From Lucinisca nassula (Eukaryota; Mollusca; Bivalvia; Lucinida; Lucinidae): a DNA stretch of 64,000 bases. Below the pieces are notes generated by a model that saw only the letters and a program-made list of their open reading frames with translations, ran no database searches and had not been told where the DNA came from. Positions 29,738 through 39,349 of the stretch are shown piece by piece. Numbering within the stretch: position 1 is the first letter of the stretch; the number at the start of each line of letters is the position of its first letter. The stretch covers positions 155,547,900 to 155,611,899 of the forward strand of contig OY757013.1 of assembly GCA_963580285.1 (NCBI GenBank). Direction: 5' to 3'. The translations under genes were made by a program, and so were the position numbers.

Positions 29738-30859
29738 TTAAGCACTTCCTGGCCTACCAGTTTCTCTCACCTCAAATCTCTGTAAGTCAGACATACATGT
29801 AATTTTTATTTTGTTCCCAGATGTATCAAGTACGTGAGGGTATCCCGCGTAAACCCATGTTTTCTTGATTGTAGAACTTGTTCTTTTAACTCGTCTGCAT
29901 TCGTATGCTAACATTTTTCTGAAAGGTGTAAGGTCCTCGTTGATGAAGATATTCCTCACATTGTCATTACGCAATTTTGCACGCCCCCGCAGAAAATTTA
30001 GTCTGGCGACACTATTTGTAAATTTGATTATTATTTCACGCGGTTCGGGATGACCCGCACCACGACGTCTCGTAACACTTTCCACATCCCCTCCGTTATA
30101 CCTGCCCACACGATGCGCGCGATCAATATCGCTGGGGCTTATGTTTGCGTTTACTCGCTTGGCAAAGTCCAGTACAACCTTGGTAACATCTTCATTCTGT
30201 GTTTCTGATATACCAGCTAATCGCAGACACATCCTTCTTGAATATTGTTCTGTGTCGTCTTGTTTTCTGTTTAATGTATCATATTCTTCTTTAAGTGAGC
30301 TGTACTTCTGTTTCAGGTCGTCTAGTTCAGACCTTATAGATGCTATTGCTGAATTAACCTTGGTCTGGACAAGCTGACTTATCTCATCATTCAGCATGGA
30401 TTTAACAGCAAGCGCTATTCTAGCAATGTCCTGATCTGATAATGCTGGCATAACCGGTTGTTGAAACTGGGTGAACATTTGATTTGGCAAAGTATATTGA
30501 TCACTGAACATCATGGGGTTCATCATCGACGGCGGTGGAGGCGGTAGCTGAGTAGCAGCTGCCTCGGCAGCTACACCCGATGGGTCCTCACTCTGGAGTG
30601 TTAGCTCTAGATCTTGCATTATAGGACTTAGTGGCGTATTCCTGCAAGTGGAATCAGTGGGTTTGATGCTAACTGGAGTTTTAAGAAGTGACAGTGACTC
30701 ATTTGACGTATCGTGTTCGGCTAGTACAGTTGGTTCCTCGGCCGTTACCTCAGTTTGACATTTGTTGACTGTCTTGTGTGGCTTGTTCTTTTTAGGGGAA
30801 GATTGTAGTAAAGGCGAGGATTTATTGCGTTTCCTACCCTTGCTTCTATGGCCCCGCAT
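29738..30859 (-). CDS. LINE ORF1-type nucleic-acid-binding protein, intact
   Basis: A 373-residue uninterrupted frame starting MRGHRSKGRKRNK. Order: Lys/Arg-rich N-terminus (1-30), low-complexity middle with a PPPPPP run (106-111), predicted coiled coil about 160-205 ('LDDLKQKYSSLKEEYDTL'), then an RRM-like region from about 207 ('RRMCLRLAGISE') containing 'IDRAHRVGR' and 'REIIIKFTNS', and a basic C-terminal region ('FINEDLTPFRKML', 'ITCMSDLQRF'). This is the L1 ORF1p / transposase-22-like plan, which binds LINE RNA as a coiled-coil multimer. No EN/RT ORF follows directly: the next minus-strand LINE coding starts about 4.9 kb downstream and has its own N-terminus. So it is an orphan ORF1, a separate truncated LINE, or a domesticated copy. 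Lack of stops implies recent insertion or constraint. Confidence 0.82.
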   Translation of the reverse strand: MRGHRSKGRKRNKSSPLLQSSPKKNKPHKTVNKCQTEVTAEEPTVLAEHDTSNESLSLLKTPVSIKPTDSTCRNTPLSPIMQDLELTLQSEDPSGVAAEAAATQLPPPPPSMMNPMMFSDQYTLPNQMFTQFQQPVMPALSDQDIARIALAVKSMLNDEISQLVQTKVNSAIASIRSELDDLKQKYSSLKEEYDTLNRKQDDTEQYSRRMCLRLAGISETQNEDVTKVVLDFAKRVNANISPSDIDRAHRVGRYNGGDVESVTRRRGAGHPEPREIIIKFTNSVARLNFLRGRAKLRNDNVRNIFINEDLTPFRKMLAYECRRVKRTSSTIKKTWVYAGYPHVLDTSGNKIKITCMSDLQRFEVRETGRPGSA

Positions 30860-31146
30860 ACTAAGTGTTATACTATACTATATGTTATGTGATCCAACAC
30901 CTAAGAGTCAATACGGTAATTTGTTTTCCCGCCTGTCAGTCATTATCGACCACCGAAGAATCGTCAAAATAAATAATATGCGATAATGTCAGAAACTCAA
31001 AAATACCATCTTCTGGTAGTCCAATTAATAATTGTCACTTACATTTTGATTTCAATATCCTTTGTTCCTGATTTCCATTTCAAATTTCACATTTTTATCA
31101 CATCACAATTCGTTTGTTTTGAACTGACAATCACGTGATCATACTT
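30860..31146. other. ORF1 5' flank, unassigned
   Basis: Possibly the 5' UTR of the ORF1-bearing element. No motif recognised. Confidence 0.35.
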
Positions 31147-31248
31147 GTTTGTTTGATTTGAGGTTTAACGTCCCCGTCAACAATGTAAAGATCATTTTGG
31201 AGACGTTGCTTCCAATTTTGTGGGACTTTTACCCGACATTGAGATGAT
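31147..31248 (-). repeat. SINE-A 3' fragment
   Basis: 'gtttgtttgatttgaggttt', 'aacgtccccgtcaaca' and 'gtgggacttttacccgacat' are the 3' domain in reverse, cut where an HpM copy begins. Confidence 0.8.
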
Positions 31249-31252
31249 ATTT

Positions 31253-31545
31253 TGAAGTTTCCTTATTTTCACTCCAAACACCGGTTGTGGGTGCTTTTTA
31301 TAGCCGCCTCACTGAGGCGGTTTGAGGTTGTTCTAAAATGAGGCGGTTCGAAAATAAGGCGGTTCTAACGAGAACAACACAGTTTGCGGGTGCTCGTTAG
31401 AGCCACCTCATTGAGGTGGAGTACCCACAACCTATATCTTGCGGCAGAAACAGAAAAGTATAAAACCAGCTCCTGTAAACCCAAGTTTTCTTATATAAAG
31501 TGAGGCTAAGAGGGGTGTTTATTGCACGGATAATGACCTGTTGCT
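31253..31545. repeat. HpM MITE with rearranged, partly triplicated centre
   Basis: 'ggttgtgggtgctttttata' is followed by three blocks of 'gaggcggtt' between 31315 and 31365, then another 'gggtgctcgttagagccacc' and the right arm 'tcctgtaaacccaagttttc'. The palindrome has been copied or slipped within the element. Confidence 0.72.
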
Positions 31546-31784
31546 TAAAGCGTATCCATGTACTTCAAGTTTCTTAAAACATTATTGATTTACCCAGATT
31601 ATTTTCCATGATATTGCTAAAGTCATTTATTATTCAAATCAAGATTGTGTTTAACCTTATTAAAGTTGCATTCGAGTAAAACAACATGCAAACAAGCAAT
31701 TATAATTGTATTACCCTGATGAGCAAGCTTATGCATATGCCTTCCGCAGCAGGACGAAGTGCGTGCTTTGGTGCTTTCTTTATA

Positions 31785-32090
31785 TCATGCTAACAAGTCT
31801 GTTGTACATTACGACAATACACGCGTGTGACATAGTGCATTTTTTTCGAATCTCCAAAATGGCTACTTTTCTGATGAAAATTCGTAACATTTTACTTATT
31901 TATACTACAAACATAGGTTTTTAGTGCTCCTCAGAACTGCCTTATTGAGGCGGCGGTTCTAACGAGTACCCACAACCTATGTCTTGGATCAGAAATAAGA
32001 AGTATATTGCATACCCTAGTTAACCCAAGTTTTCTCTATATAAAGTGGGGTTAAGTGGGGTGTTCATTTCAAGCACTTGTTCACATGATG
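31785..32090. repeat. HpM hairpin MITE
   Basis: Left 'cacgcgtgtgacatagtgca', 'aaaatggctacttttctgat', centre 'GAACTGCCTTATTGAGGCGGCGGTTC', right 'cccaagttttctctatataa' ending 'aagcacttgttcacatgatg'. Confidence 0.82.
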
Positions 32091-32125
32091 AAACCTTATA
32101 AACAATATGTCGGGCCTGCAAGGGA

Positions 32126-32128
<3 letters not shown>

Positions 32129-32179
<51 letters not shown>

Positions 32180-32610
32180 ACGTCCCACCAACAACCAAGG
32201 TCATACAAAGACGAACAGCCGGCCTCGGTAGCTCAGTCGGATGCGCGTCCGACTGGTGAACAGGAGTACGCGGGTTCGATACCTGCTTGGGTCAGCAACA
32301 TTCTTTCATGGAGATTAATAATGCAATCTTTTCTACGGTCATTCTCTCCCTTCCGCTGATGCAAGAATCGCAGTTGTCAGTTTCTGGCGAAAGAATGTGC
32401 ACTGTACTGGTTAACCGCTTACGTATAAGCCTGCCCAGGCAAAGTGTGGATAGGTAAACTGAACGTCTCAAACATGGCCTAAAATAGTGTTGACTGGGCC
32501 GTTAAACTCCAATACAAACAAACAAACGGATACGAGACCTCAGTTTAAACACTCATCCGACAGTCTGGAGAAGCCTAGGATCGAACCAACGACGCCTGGT
32601 TTATGAGTAT
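32129..32610 (-). repeat. SINE-C copy in reverse, with (GT)n tail, split by SINE-B
   Basis: 32129-32176 is a pure (GT)n run continuous with 'tttacgtcccaccaacaacc', the reversed SINE-C 3' end. After SINE-B the rest resumes: 'gagacctcagtttaaacact', 'catccgacagtctggagaag' and 'cctaggatcgaaccaacga', the reversed body and B box. Confidence 0.82.
32216..32522 (+). repeat. SINE-B: tRNA-headed SINE nested in SINE-C
   Basis: Head 'ggcctcggtagctcagtcgg' (A box) and 'gggttcgatacctg' (B box). Body 'attctttcatggagattaat', 'cagtttctggcgaaagaatg', 'ggttaaccgcttacgtataa' and 3' domain 'tgttgactgggccgttaaac' ending in CAAA repeats. The 3' domain is shared with SINE-A. Confidence 0.87.
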
Positions 32611-33150
32611 GGTGCAACGTCACGTGACTTGGTAACAGACCGCAGGAAAAAACATTGGACAATTTATTCATTTTTCAATTAAAGGAAGTGTTATAGTAAT
32701 ATCAAATATGGACTACAGTGTGACTTAAGGATTACTCTATCTATAGACTTATGACTTTCAGATAAGACCTTATGTGTTGTATATAATAGGTTTTAGGAAT
32801 TCCGTTTATGACGTCATTCTTGCGCATGCGCAAAGCACTGGTCGTCAATTGAAACAGCCATCGCCATTCAAATGTATTAACGGAACTAAAAATAGACATT
32901 ATGAGAGAAAGTATACCCGTTTTCACTGAAATAATTCCTCGAGAAGGAAAGAATGATATTTTGCTTTTATTACTGAAATTCATTTATCCTGTATCCGTTT
33001 TTAATTGTCGAAAATCTCTTCGTGAATGACCCATAACAATGGCCTGAGATACCGTTATTCACGAAAGCTTACTTACAAAATAAGTTTTTACGTCACTTTT
33101 CGTTTCACTCGCTATCCAAGTATAGCTATCACATACGGACTGAACTGCCA
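32611..33150. other. Unassigned interval
   Basis: About 540 bases, AT-rich, no gene or repeat relation found. Confidence 0.4.
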
Positions 33151-33152
33151 TA

Positions 33153-33230
<78 letters not shown>

Positions 33231-33232
33231 AT
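33151..33232. repeat. (TATC)n microsatellite
   Basis: About 20 uninterrupted TATC units. The overlapping frame encodes a YLSI repeat and is an artefact. Confidence 0.97.
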
Positions 33233-33867
33233 GAGACAACTATTCAACGATCTGCCTACATGTGCAATTAAAACTACAACAACACAAAAAAGCAATTCAA
33301 AGATCTGTCTAGAAGTGCAGTTAAAATGTCCAGCGATCTGTTTACATGTGTAATTTTAATAAGTTGAAGATGCCAATTTTTTTCTTCAAATTTTATTTGG
33401 AAAATGGATAAACGTTTGGCAAATAGTGTAGATCTGGGCATGCACTGTGTCCGGTACCAGATGGGTTAATGTAAGGTTATTGTAAGGTTCATGTAAGGGC
33501 TGGGCAGTTTGAATAAATCAACAAATCTACCAGATTGTACTGTAAAATCTTGCACTTGCGAAGGAGTGTTTCATTCTCATGCACTGAAAGGGTGTGCTTT
33601 GTTTGTTTTGAATTTAATGTTCCAAATCCACTGAGTCTTGATTGGTCCGAGCACTGGGCAAATGACATTTTATTGAGCAACGCCGTATTATCGCCAAAGC
33701 AATATTCTGACGTTTCATTTACGATTCAAAATCAAATCGTGTGCATCGCTTTGATGTTGGTTTGATGAAACACGACGTTGACACGTTGCAAGTTAGTTGA
33801 CATGGAGTTATCTAACGACAGACAGTAATATTCATTTACCTACGCTCGCTAATTGCTGGTACGCTAA
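33233..33867. other. Unassigned interval with a TTTGGCAA-palindrome fragment
   Basis: 33412-33470 ('ggcaaatagtgtagatctgg' ... 'cagatgggttaatg') is the right end of a TTAA-C-like element. Otherwise no feature recognised. Confidence 0.45.
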
Positions 33868-33935
33868 GAGAGAGAGAGAGACAGACATAGAGATAGAGAC
33901 AGAGAGATAGAGCAACATGTAGGCCATGGTACTCT

Positions 33936-33989
<54 letters not shown>

Positions 33990-33996
33990 GAGAGAG
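33868..33996. repeat. (AG)n low-complexity tract
   Basis: Imperfect then pure AG repeats, interrupted at 33912-33946 by unique sequence. Confidence 0.95.
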
Positions 33997-34034
33997 GACC
34001 CAGTTAACCAAAAAGTAACACTTGGGATTTGCCA

Positions 34035-34200
34035 TCATGAAAACACGCCAACGCGAATTAGACCCTCTAAAACCCCAGTTTTATATAGTCCCCGCAATCT
34101 ATGTTTTAAATTACCACAATTTTTCATCTTAAAATTTCCATTCTTTTGGCCGAAAAATTGATAAATATATTTGTATAGGCATGTTTTCGTAATGCGAAAC
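34035..34200. repeat. HpM MITE with internal deletion
   Basis: 'catgaaaacacgccaacgcg', 'aaccccagttttatatagtc' and then directly 'cgcaatctatgttttaaatt' and terminal 'tataggcatgttttcgtaat'. The central palindrome is lost. Confidence 0.72.
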
Positions 34201-34469
34201 TTCTCACATGGCAGCATATCAGTGTTTCTCTCATTATCTTACATAAGAATTCGTCAAAAGTTCAAAAGAATTCCACTGTTTTACGCTGTAATTAACATTT
34301 TATCTGTCCAACTGCCTTGAAGCAATGCGACAGAACGAGTGGTCGTTGACGGCCAGGCCTTTTCCCGGTCTATTTTTAGAACCGGAAGTACGTCACGAAA
34401 AAAGCTCCTAGATCTACTACTGAACAGACAGAACTAGTGCGCTGTCCCTAAACGCAATTATTCCATAGA
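34201..34469. other. Unassigned interval
   Basis: No gene or repeat recognised. Confidence 0.35.
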
Positions 34470-34810
34470 ATTCCTATTAGCAAAGTACCTATTGTCCCAA
34501 GCGATCCAGTCCTCGCGAGGACTGTGGCCACTCAAAATCGATTTGAGCCCACCAGTGGAATTCGATTCACTGATCGTTCCAAAAAAGAAGTAGAGGCAAT
34601 GATCAGGAATCGATACAATTAACCCACAGCTCCCATCAGAGACACCAAAGGGAAAGAAACATAAACATGAAGGGAAACACCAACATCGGAAAGCCAAAAG
34701 GACAGTTACTTTCCCACAAAATGGCCAAAAGGCTATCCAAAATAAAATAATATAAGCGACACAAACACCCAAAGACAAACCATACCAAAACAAAAAAAAC
34801 GCGACAATGC
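34470..34810. repeat. R500 copy with internal inversion
   Basis: 34490-34584 ('gaggactgtggcca', 'actgatcgttccaa') matches 61555-61610 in plus orientation. From 34585 the remaining part ('aagaagtagaggcaatgatc', 'caccaaagggaaagaaac') runs in the opposite orientation. The 130-residue minus-strand frame here is repeat-derived. Confidence 0.72.
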
Positions 34811-34825
34811 TTTCTGCTATTGATG

Positions 34826-34940
34826 TTTCCATTAGGGTTTGTTGTTTCATGTTTGTGTGTCTTTCCCTTTGGTGTCTCTGATGGGAGCTGTGGGTATATT
34901 GTATCGATTCCTGATCATTGCCTTCACTTCTATCATGTAG
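34826..34940 (+). repeat. R500 3' fragment, plus orientation
   Basis: 'ttgtgtgtctttccctttgg', 'ttgtatcgattcctgatcat' and 'gccttcacttctat'. With 34585-34800 it forms an inverted pair. Confidence 0.8.
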
Positions 34941-35193
34941 TAGGGTTGTCTGAACACTGGATAAGTCTTACCAATATGCATTTTCTGCAAAGCATACATC
35001 GTGACTACATGCAGTGGCTTTGGTGTTCCTGATAAGGATTTATGTTCAAGTAATAGAATACTTGGCAAGGGGGTTTTGCGCTCATGTGGCATAGATCATT
35101 AACAAACAATGTCTGGAATCTGGATATAGACAGTGACCGCATCTGCGGTGTACGGTATAGATGTAATGTAAATCAGTTCATGTTTTTATACAG

Positions 35194-36714
35194 GTGTACG
35201 CCCCGTGTAGTCACCACTCGATATTTGTATTCCGTGATTTATTGATTATTTACAGTCTATTATATGTAGAGACTGGCATATGTATTGTAATGGGAGACTT
35301 TAATGCTCACTTGCAGGGTCAACATTTGATAAAACCAACAGATGCCAGAGGTAGATATTTACAAGATATGGTAATCTATCATAATTTGCTGGCCATACAT
35401 ACTCTGTCTCTCTGTACGGGAGCACATTATAGCGATGTCGCTTGTGATAATTTGCATTCACCTTTGATAGATCATATACTTCTACCTGAAACATTTGATA
35501 TAATTTTGTCTTGTTAAATAGCAGACGATCACGTCCTGAATGTCTCCAGACATAGGCCTATAATTTGCAATTTGGTAAGACCTATTCTATTCTAAATTCT
35601 CAGAATAGTAAGTTTTGGACAAATGCGTACATAAAATGGAAAAACATTGATGACCACATTCTTCAAGTGTACAGGTCAGGTCTAGATGACTTTGTTGTTA
35701 GATGACAAATATAGTGATATCCCGGATGATAAAACAAGAATAACTGAACGGTATTCGCATATCGTAAATAGCATTGAGATTATTTCTGAATCTTATTTAC
35801 CGAAAAGTCGCTACAGACATTTCCTTAAGCCCGACTGGGATCAGACTATGAAAGATCTATTTGCAGGAAATGCGTCAAGCGCGACGGCTCTGGTTAGCAG
35901 AAGGTCGACCTCGTGGTAGTACATTCGAAACATACCGTAAGTATTAACGTGCAAAAGCAATATTTCGTTCCTATCACAGCAAATGTGTTGAAAGTTACTT
36001 GTTTGAGCTGAACAATGAAATTGATAAAGCGGCTGAAATTGATGCTGCTTATTTCTGGAAAAAGACCAATTATCGTCGTAAGATGTCAACCTCACACGCG
36101 GGAAATGCAATAGAGATTTATGGTCAGATCCGTTGTGATCCGGAAGATATTGCGAATGGTTGGGGAGAGTATTTTTACCAGCTTTACTCCGACACAGAGC
36201 GGTCAAATTTCGTCTCCTCTTTCAAGGAAGAAGTTGATACACGTTAAGAACATATACGACACGAACTATCGAACTGTCGGGATAGCGAATATCATTTTAT
36301 TATTGCAGAGCATGTTTGATCTTTCATTAGATCCCTTAAAACTAGAAAAGCGGGGGGGGGGGGGGGGGGGTTAAGGACGGTGTATACAATGAACGTTTGA
36401 TGCATGGAGGTAACAACTTAGTAAATCAGCTACCCTTGTTGTACACAGATATGATGTATAATTGCGGTTTTATTCCTGATACAATGAAAAGGGGGTGGGG
36501 GCGGTAATTATAACACTACATAAAGGTGGCAGGAAATCTTACGTCTTCTATGTTACAGCTGTTCGAGAGAATTTTGTTAAACCTCATAGAAAATACTTTA
36601 AGCGATCCCCTTAATAAACTTCAAGGTGGATTCCGGCATGCAATTGGTTTCAGTATGACATCATTAATGTTAAAGAAATGTATACACTCATCCTCAACTG
36701 AATTAGTATTTTAG
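35194..36714 (+). pseudogene. LINE endonuclease and N-terminal RT relic
   Basis: Readable endonuclease: 'CIVMGDFNAHLQG', 'KPTDARGRYLQDM' and 'LIDHILLPETFD' (35280-35510). Then come linker pieces 'HFLKPDWDQTMKDLF' (about 35815) and 'DIANGWGEYFYQLYSD' (about 36150), and RT pieces 'DGVYNERLMHGGNNL' (about 36375), 'LFERILLNLIENTL' (about 36555) and 'KLQGGFRHAIGF' (about 36615). A run of about 19 G at 36352-36370 sits where the protein would read KAGG-x-DGVYNE, so the G tract expanded inside the coding sequence. A short deletion near 36535 removes the NNYR block. The frame stops at the CACTA-like insertion. Confidence 0.8.
36352..36370. repeat. Poly-G run inside the LINE relic
   Basis: About 19 consecutive G, a likely slippage expansion and potential G-quadruplex. 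Assembly length may be unreliable. Confidence 0.9.
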
Positions 36715-39346
36715 CCGTTTAAAAAGTCAAATTATTAAGTTACTTAGATCAGTCGAAGATATGTTCACAATAAAGTATCAACATGTACACATACTCAGTT
36801 AAAACTCCTTGATCAAGAAATGAGAAGTAATTTCACACCAACAGCTAGAACTATGTCGGTATTTTGAAAAATTTTGATTGTGAGAAATGTACGCTACAAT
36901 CTACTTGTTCGTTATGTCCTTCCATAACATCACAAAAGTCAAGACACCGCAGCTCGCAATGGCAGAAACTTACGACGGGTTATTAAGCGGGGACAAAAAT
37001 GAGCATATTGTCATATATATAATAAAGAACTGACTAATCATTTCGAATAAAATTCTGGATTGGTTAGAGACGACAGAAAAAGAAATAGTTTTCGGAAAAT
37101 ATACAAACTTTCGTTTTGTTTTAAGAGAAGCATATGATAGCCAGATCACTTACAATTACTGCATTTGAACAGGTATTGTAGGGTTAATAAGGAACACAAG
37201 TTATATTACTTTGGATACACTATCAACATACGCAATAAGTTTATTTGAATTATATGTAAAAAGTCGCGGGCATTACAGTGCTTTTGCTTCTATAAGTCAA
37301 GTAGTTTACTAAACGTGATTAACTGACAATATAGCTGTCAGTGCCATTTTCTTTCATTTTTTTTAATCTAACTAATGTAACAGTGTATGTACAGTCATGT
37401 TGTTTTAAAACTGGGTGTTGCTATTAAGTAAAAAGGCCTCGGTATATACTGGTATGCATGAAAATGCTCTTCTGACAGATAAACTGGTGTCTTAAGGCAG
37501 GCGAAACATTAAAATACATATCTCTCTCATATAAACACAAAACAACCGCATGACCTTATGTAATCAGCAATCAAATCTCTAAAAATAATGATGCAACTGC
37601 GAGAATCTAGTATCGATCATTATACTGCATTCAGAGTAATACTTTTCTATACACAAGTCTGCAAAATGTAAACAATTTTGTCTACCAGCTGGAAGAAAGT
37701 AACACGTTTTGAGGAGTTTGTAAATTAGTTCTAAGAAATGTAAATAAATGCATGTCTGTTAATGGCAGCTTTGATGGTCTCGGACATTACCATATACGGT
37801 AAAGGGACATGCGATGCCGCTTTACCATTTCTAACAGTAAAATTGAAAATCAATCTGATATTATATTTGGTTTATCTAGTTTACATAATCAACAGTAATC
37901 ATGCATATCAGAAAATATACATATTCATTTCAGGTGGAGATGTTCGATTCAATTTGTAATGTTCAATACCATACTTTTAGTAGAATAAACTGCACATACA
38001 ATATTTATCTAACATTCAAATATGCGTTTGGAAATACAAAGAGATTAAATGCCGTCTTAACATGACACAGTTTATATTGAAAGGTATTCATTCTGACAGA
38101 TAATATTTGAAAAAAAGTTTCTAAGCAATGGGACTCAAATCCAAATTCAAAAGTAAGTAATATTAAACCAGCATTGTTACCTCATGCAGCTATTGGTAGA
38201 GATGTAGCAAATGTGTATATCACTAATCTTATAAAACTAAGGTTGCATAATTCAACATATTTCATTTATTTGCAGTCATTATCCCTGGACAGTTAACATA
38301 CCAAACTTGTCATGTTCTATACCAAATGTAGCGGACATTTCATCGCATACAACCACTGCTTATTGCAATAGAATAATGATCTTGCAAGCATGCAATTGTT
38401 GTTCATTAATATTGATTTTTGGTGGCATATTCTTAATTGAACAGTATCATTGTGGCAAATAATATTGGAAAAGAGTAAAACGTTCCATGTAAAAAAAAAT
38501 ATAACATATTTTTTCTTTACTGTGGTATTGTCTGCCGACTCCCTGACCCATCAAACACCGGGAAAGGCAATTATGTCGTATGCAGACACTTTCTACTACG
38601 TAATCTGGTAATGGAAAACTGTGCTAAATGCGAATAATGTGATCAAGCTGTTAGACTAACAATTTTCGGTATTGAACATTACCGGTCTCGAACATAACAA
38701 AACATTGGAAATGAGGAACTTTCAACATCAAAATATTATGCTCGTTCCAGATGATGTGTTTGTGTTAGTCACACATAACGGGAGTTTCTTTCGATCTGTC
38801 ATTTTTGTCCATACATACGTAATAAGCCTGGTATAATGATCGCGAACTTTACATGCATTTTTGCAACAAATTCATGCACATTTTTATATGACATGTATTT
38901 TTTATTTCATATCAAACGACCTTATATGCTTATTATAATATAAAATGTCGATTTGGTCACGTTATGTAAATTAAATTTCGACGACAGCCATAATCGAGAA
39001 GAAATATTTAGTACGACTCCATGTAGTCGTGCTAAAGGTAGCTATTTCCCTACCCAGAATATGTAAATTTTATGGAAACCACATAACCCTTTCCTTTCTA
39101 GTGGGATTGAAAATTTGTAAGTGTGCAAACAAAGAGAATTCGAAAAGCGATAATCTCGAACATTACAAAACCAGGATTTCTCGTGGCTCATTTTCTTTGA
39201 AAAGGTTCTCTTCGACAGGAGGTTTATCATTATATCATTGGAACCTGTTGTTCTGTAATGTAAACGTATGTATAGGTTAAAAATGACTGCTTGATTTCAG
39301 AAAATGTACGGCGACTGCAATATCCCAATTCATTTGAGAATGAGTG
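36685..39346. mobile_element. CACTA/EnSpm-like element, 2.66 kb, inserted in LINE RT
   Basis: Inverted ends CACTCATCCTCAACTGAATT at 36685 and, read inward from 39346, CACTCATTCTCAAATGAATT: 18 of 20 match. Flanking ATA at 36682-36684 and 39347-39349 is a 3-bp duplication. The interrupted RT reads in one frame across the joined flanks, so both ends are well fixed. CACT ends with a 3-bp duplication fit the EnSpm/CACTA superfamily. No transposase is seen; the longest frames (65 and 84 residues) have no family signature. A motif like GAACATTAC recurs in both orientations (37958, 38671, 39158), including a 15-bp inverted pair GTAATGTTCAATACC. Confidence 0.8.
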
Positions 39347-39349
39347 ATA

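Noticed and set aside
24807..30859. ORF1 (29738-30859) and the 2A LINE as one element
   Set aside because: 4.9 kb apart with unrelated MITEs between and a complete N-terminus on the LINE ORF; not provable from this window.
34458..34850. 130-residue membrane-like protein, minus strand
   Set aside because: It is the translation of R500; the same residues appear in frames at 39.4, 45.5 and 61.6 kb.
36685..39346. Intron of the interrupted LINE
   Set aside because: Terminal inverted repeats and a 3-bp duplication are present; ends are CACT...AGTG rather than GT...AG.
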